This document shows, one piece after another, positions 4,950 through 5,339 of a DNA stretch of 5,339 nt. Numbering within the stretch: the first letter of the stretch is position 1; each line of letters starts with the position of its first letter. Source of the DNA: Candidatus Zipacnadia bacterium (GTDB lineage Bacteria > Armatimonadota > Zipacnadia > Zipacnadales > UBA5352); the NCBI GenBank assembly GCA_029820915.1, contig JALGUI010000291.1:1-5339 (forward strand). Reading direction: 5' to 3'. The position numbers and the translations under genes were made by a program. The notes beneath the pieces are model-generated. The model was not told the origin of the DNA. It saw only the letters and a list, made by a program, of their open reading frames with translations, and ran no database searches.

Positions 4950-5339
4950 TCAGCCCATGCAGCAATCCTTGTACTTGCGCCCGCTGCCGCACGGGCACGG
5001 GTCGTTGCGCCCGACGCCCTCCTCCTGCGCCGCCCGCTGCGCGTTGAGCCGGCGAGCCATGTCCTGCAGGGTATCGTGGGCGTGCTCGAAGAACATGCGG
5101 TACGCCTCGCAGAAGTAGGTGGGCAGGTGGGCTGCGCGGCGTCGCCGAGCATCACGCGGTACTTCGGGCAGCCCCCGTGGCACAGCGGGAACCACTCGCA
5201 GCGCGCGCACTCGTCGAGCCCCGCGGTCTTGCGTGCGCGGAACTCCTGGTAGCGGTCCAGCCGCGGAATGTGGTGCAGCTCCATCTCGTGGATGTTGCCG
5301 TAGCGCCACTGCTCCTCGACGAAGAAGTCGCAGGCGTAG
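4950..5339 (-). CDS. SPASM radical SAM protein (sulfatase maturase-like) with SEC-C tail, partial and frameshifted
   Basis: Only the C-terminal part is present; the 5' end lies beyond the right edge. The upstream frame (from 5338) reads YACDFFVEEQWRYGNI, then the SPASM cluster motif C-x2-C-x5-C-x3-C as CARCEWFPLCHGGCPKYR (5168-5209). After a frameshift at the duplication 5117-5132 the other frame continues YFCEAYRMFFEHA, the conserved end of anaerobic sulfatase-maturating enzymes, which convert a sulfatase active-site Cys or Ser to formylglycine. A SEC-C motif follows at 4953-5012 (GRNDPCPCGSGRKYKDCCMG, C-x-C-x8-C-C), a zinc-binding tail known from SecA and many other proteins. The catalytic CxxxCxxC domain is outside the window, so substrate assignment to sulfatases is inferred; other SPASM peptide-modifying enzymes are possible. 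It converges on the export gene through the shared hairpin. Confidence 0.78.
   Translation of the reverse strand, partial: LRLRLLRRGAVALRQHPRDGAAPHSAAGPLPGVPRTQDRGARRVRALRVVPAVPRGLPEVPRDARRRRAAHLPTYFCEAYRMFFEHAHDTLQDMARRLNAQRAAQEEGVGRNDPCPCGSGRKYKDCCMG
5117..5132. repeat. Perfect 8-bp tandem duplication at the radical SAM frameshift
   Basis: AGGTGGGC occurs twice back to back (5117-5124 and 5125-5132). Eight bases shift the frame by two, exactly the change seen between the SPASM-encoding frame and the SEC-C-encoding frame. Deleting one copy gives GDAAQPTYFCEAYRMFF on the minus strand, a seamless family-like join. Confidence 0.85.

Overview
The window is GC-rich, densely coding bacterial DNA with strong third-position G/C bias. 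It uses sigma70-type promoters and Shine-Dalgarno sites. The gene set (multi-SLBB polysaccharide export protein, LON-domain protein, sulfatase-maturase-like radical SAM protein, RtcB-like protein, MNT/HEPN pair) suggests a free-living, probably uncultured, high-GC bacterium with an elaborate envelope. Armatimonadota or Planctomycetes-like lineages would fit, but the phylum cannot be fixed from sequence reading alone.

Layout: (1) 1-192, + strand: the C-terminal end of an unrecognised protein. (2) 199-1076: a small accessory island holding a two-gene operon on the + strand. It encodes a minimal nucleotidyltransferase (305-637) and a HEPN-domain partner (634-1035), has its own consensus promoter (259-287), and is bracketed by 37-bp direct repeats (199-235 and 1040-1076). 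The right repeat is the last 37 bp of the next gene. The left repeat is a detached copy of those same codons. (3) 1040-2249, - strand: a divergent RtcB-like (RNA 3'-phosphate/5'-OH ligase superfamily) gene, frameshifted near its 3' end. (4) 2430-3116, +: a LON substrate-binding-domain protein. (5) 3218-4867, +: a secreted polysaccharide export protein with one Poly_export domain and five SLBB repeats, driven by an excellent promoter almost abutting the start codon. (6) 4886-4933: a hairpin terminator between convergent genes. (7) 4950-5339, -: the C-terminal part of a SPASM radical SAM protein (anaerobic sulfatase maturase-like) with a C-terminal SEC-C zinc motif, also frameshifted.

Three observations stand out. 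First, the MNT/HEPN operon looks inserted at the 3' end of the RtcB-like gene. Removing one repeat plus the island (841 bp) leaves the first gene and the RtcB-like gene convergent with only 6 bp between their stop codons. Second, both frameshifts sit exactly on short tandem duplications (10 bp, 9/10 identical; 8 bp, perfect). Removing one copy of each restores the conserved family C-terminus with no surplus residues. Third, HEPN RNases generally leave the RNA ends that RtcB ligases join, so the neighbourhood may have functional meaning, although the gene arrangement argues for insertion rather than a co-designed operon.

The RtcB-like, LON and export genes otherwise look like unrelated housekeeping or envelope neighbours, not one pathway.
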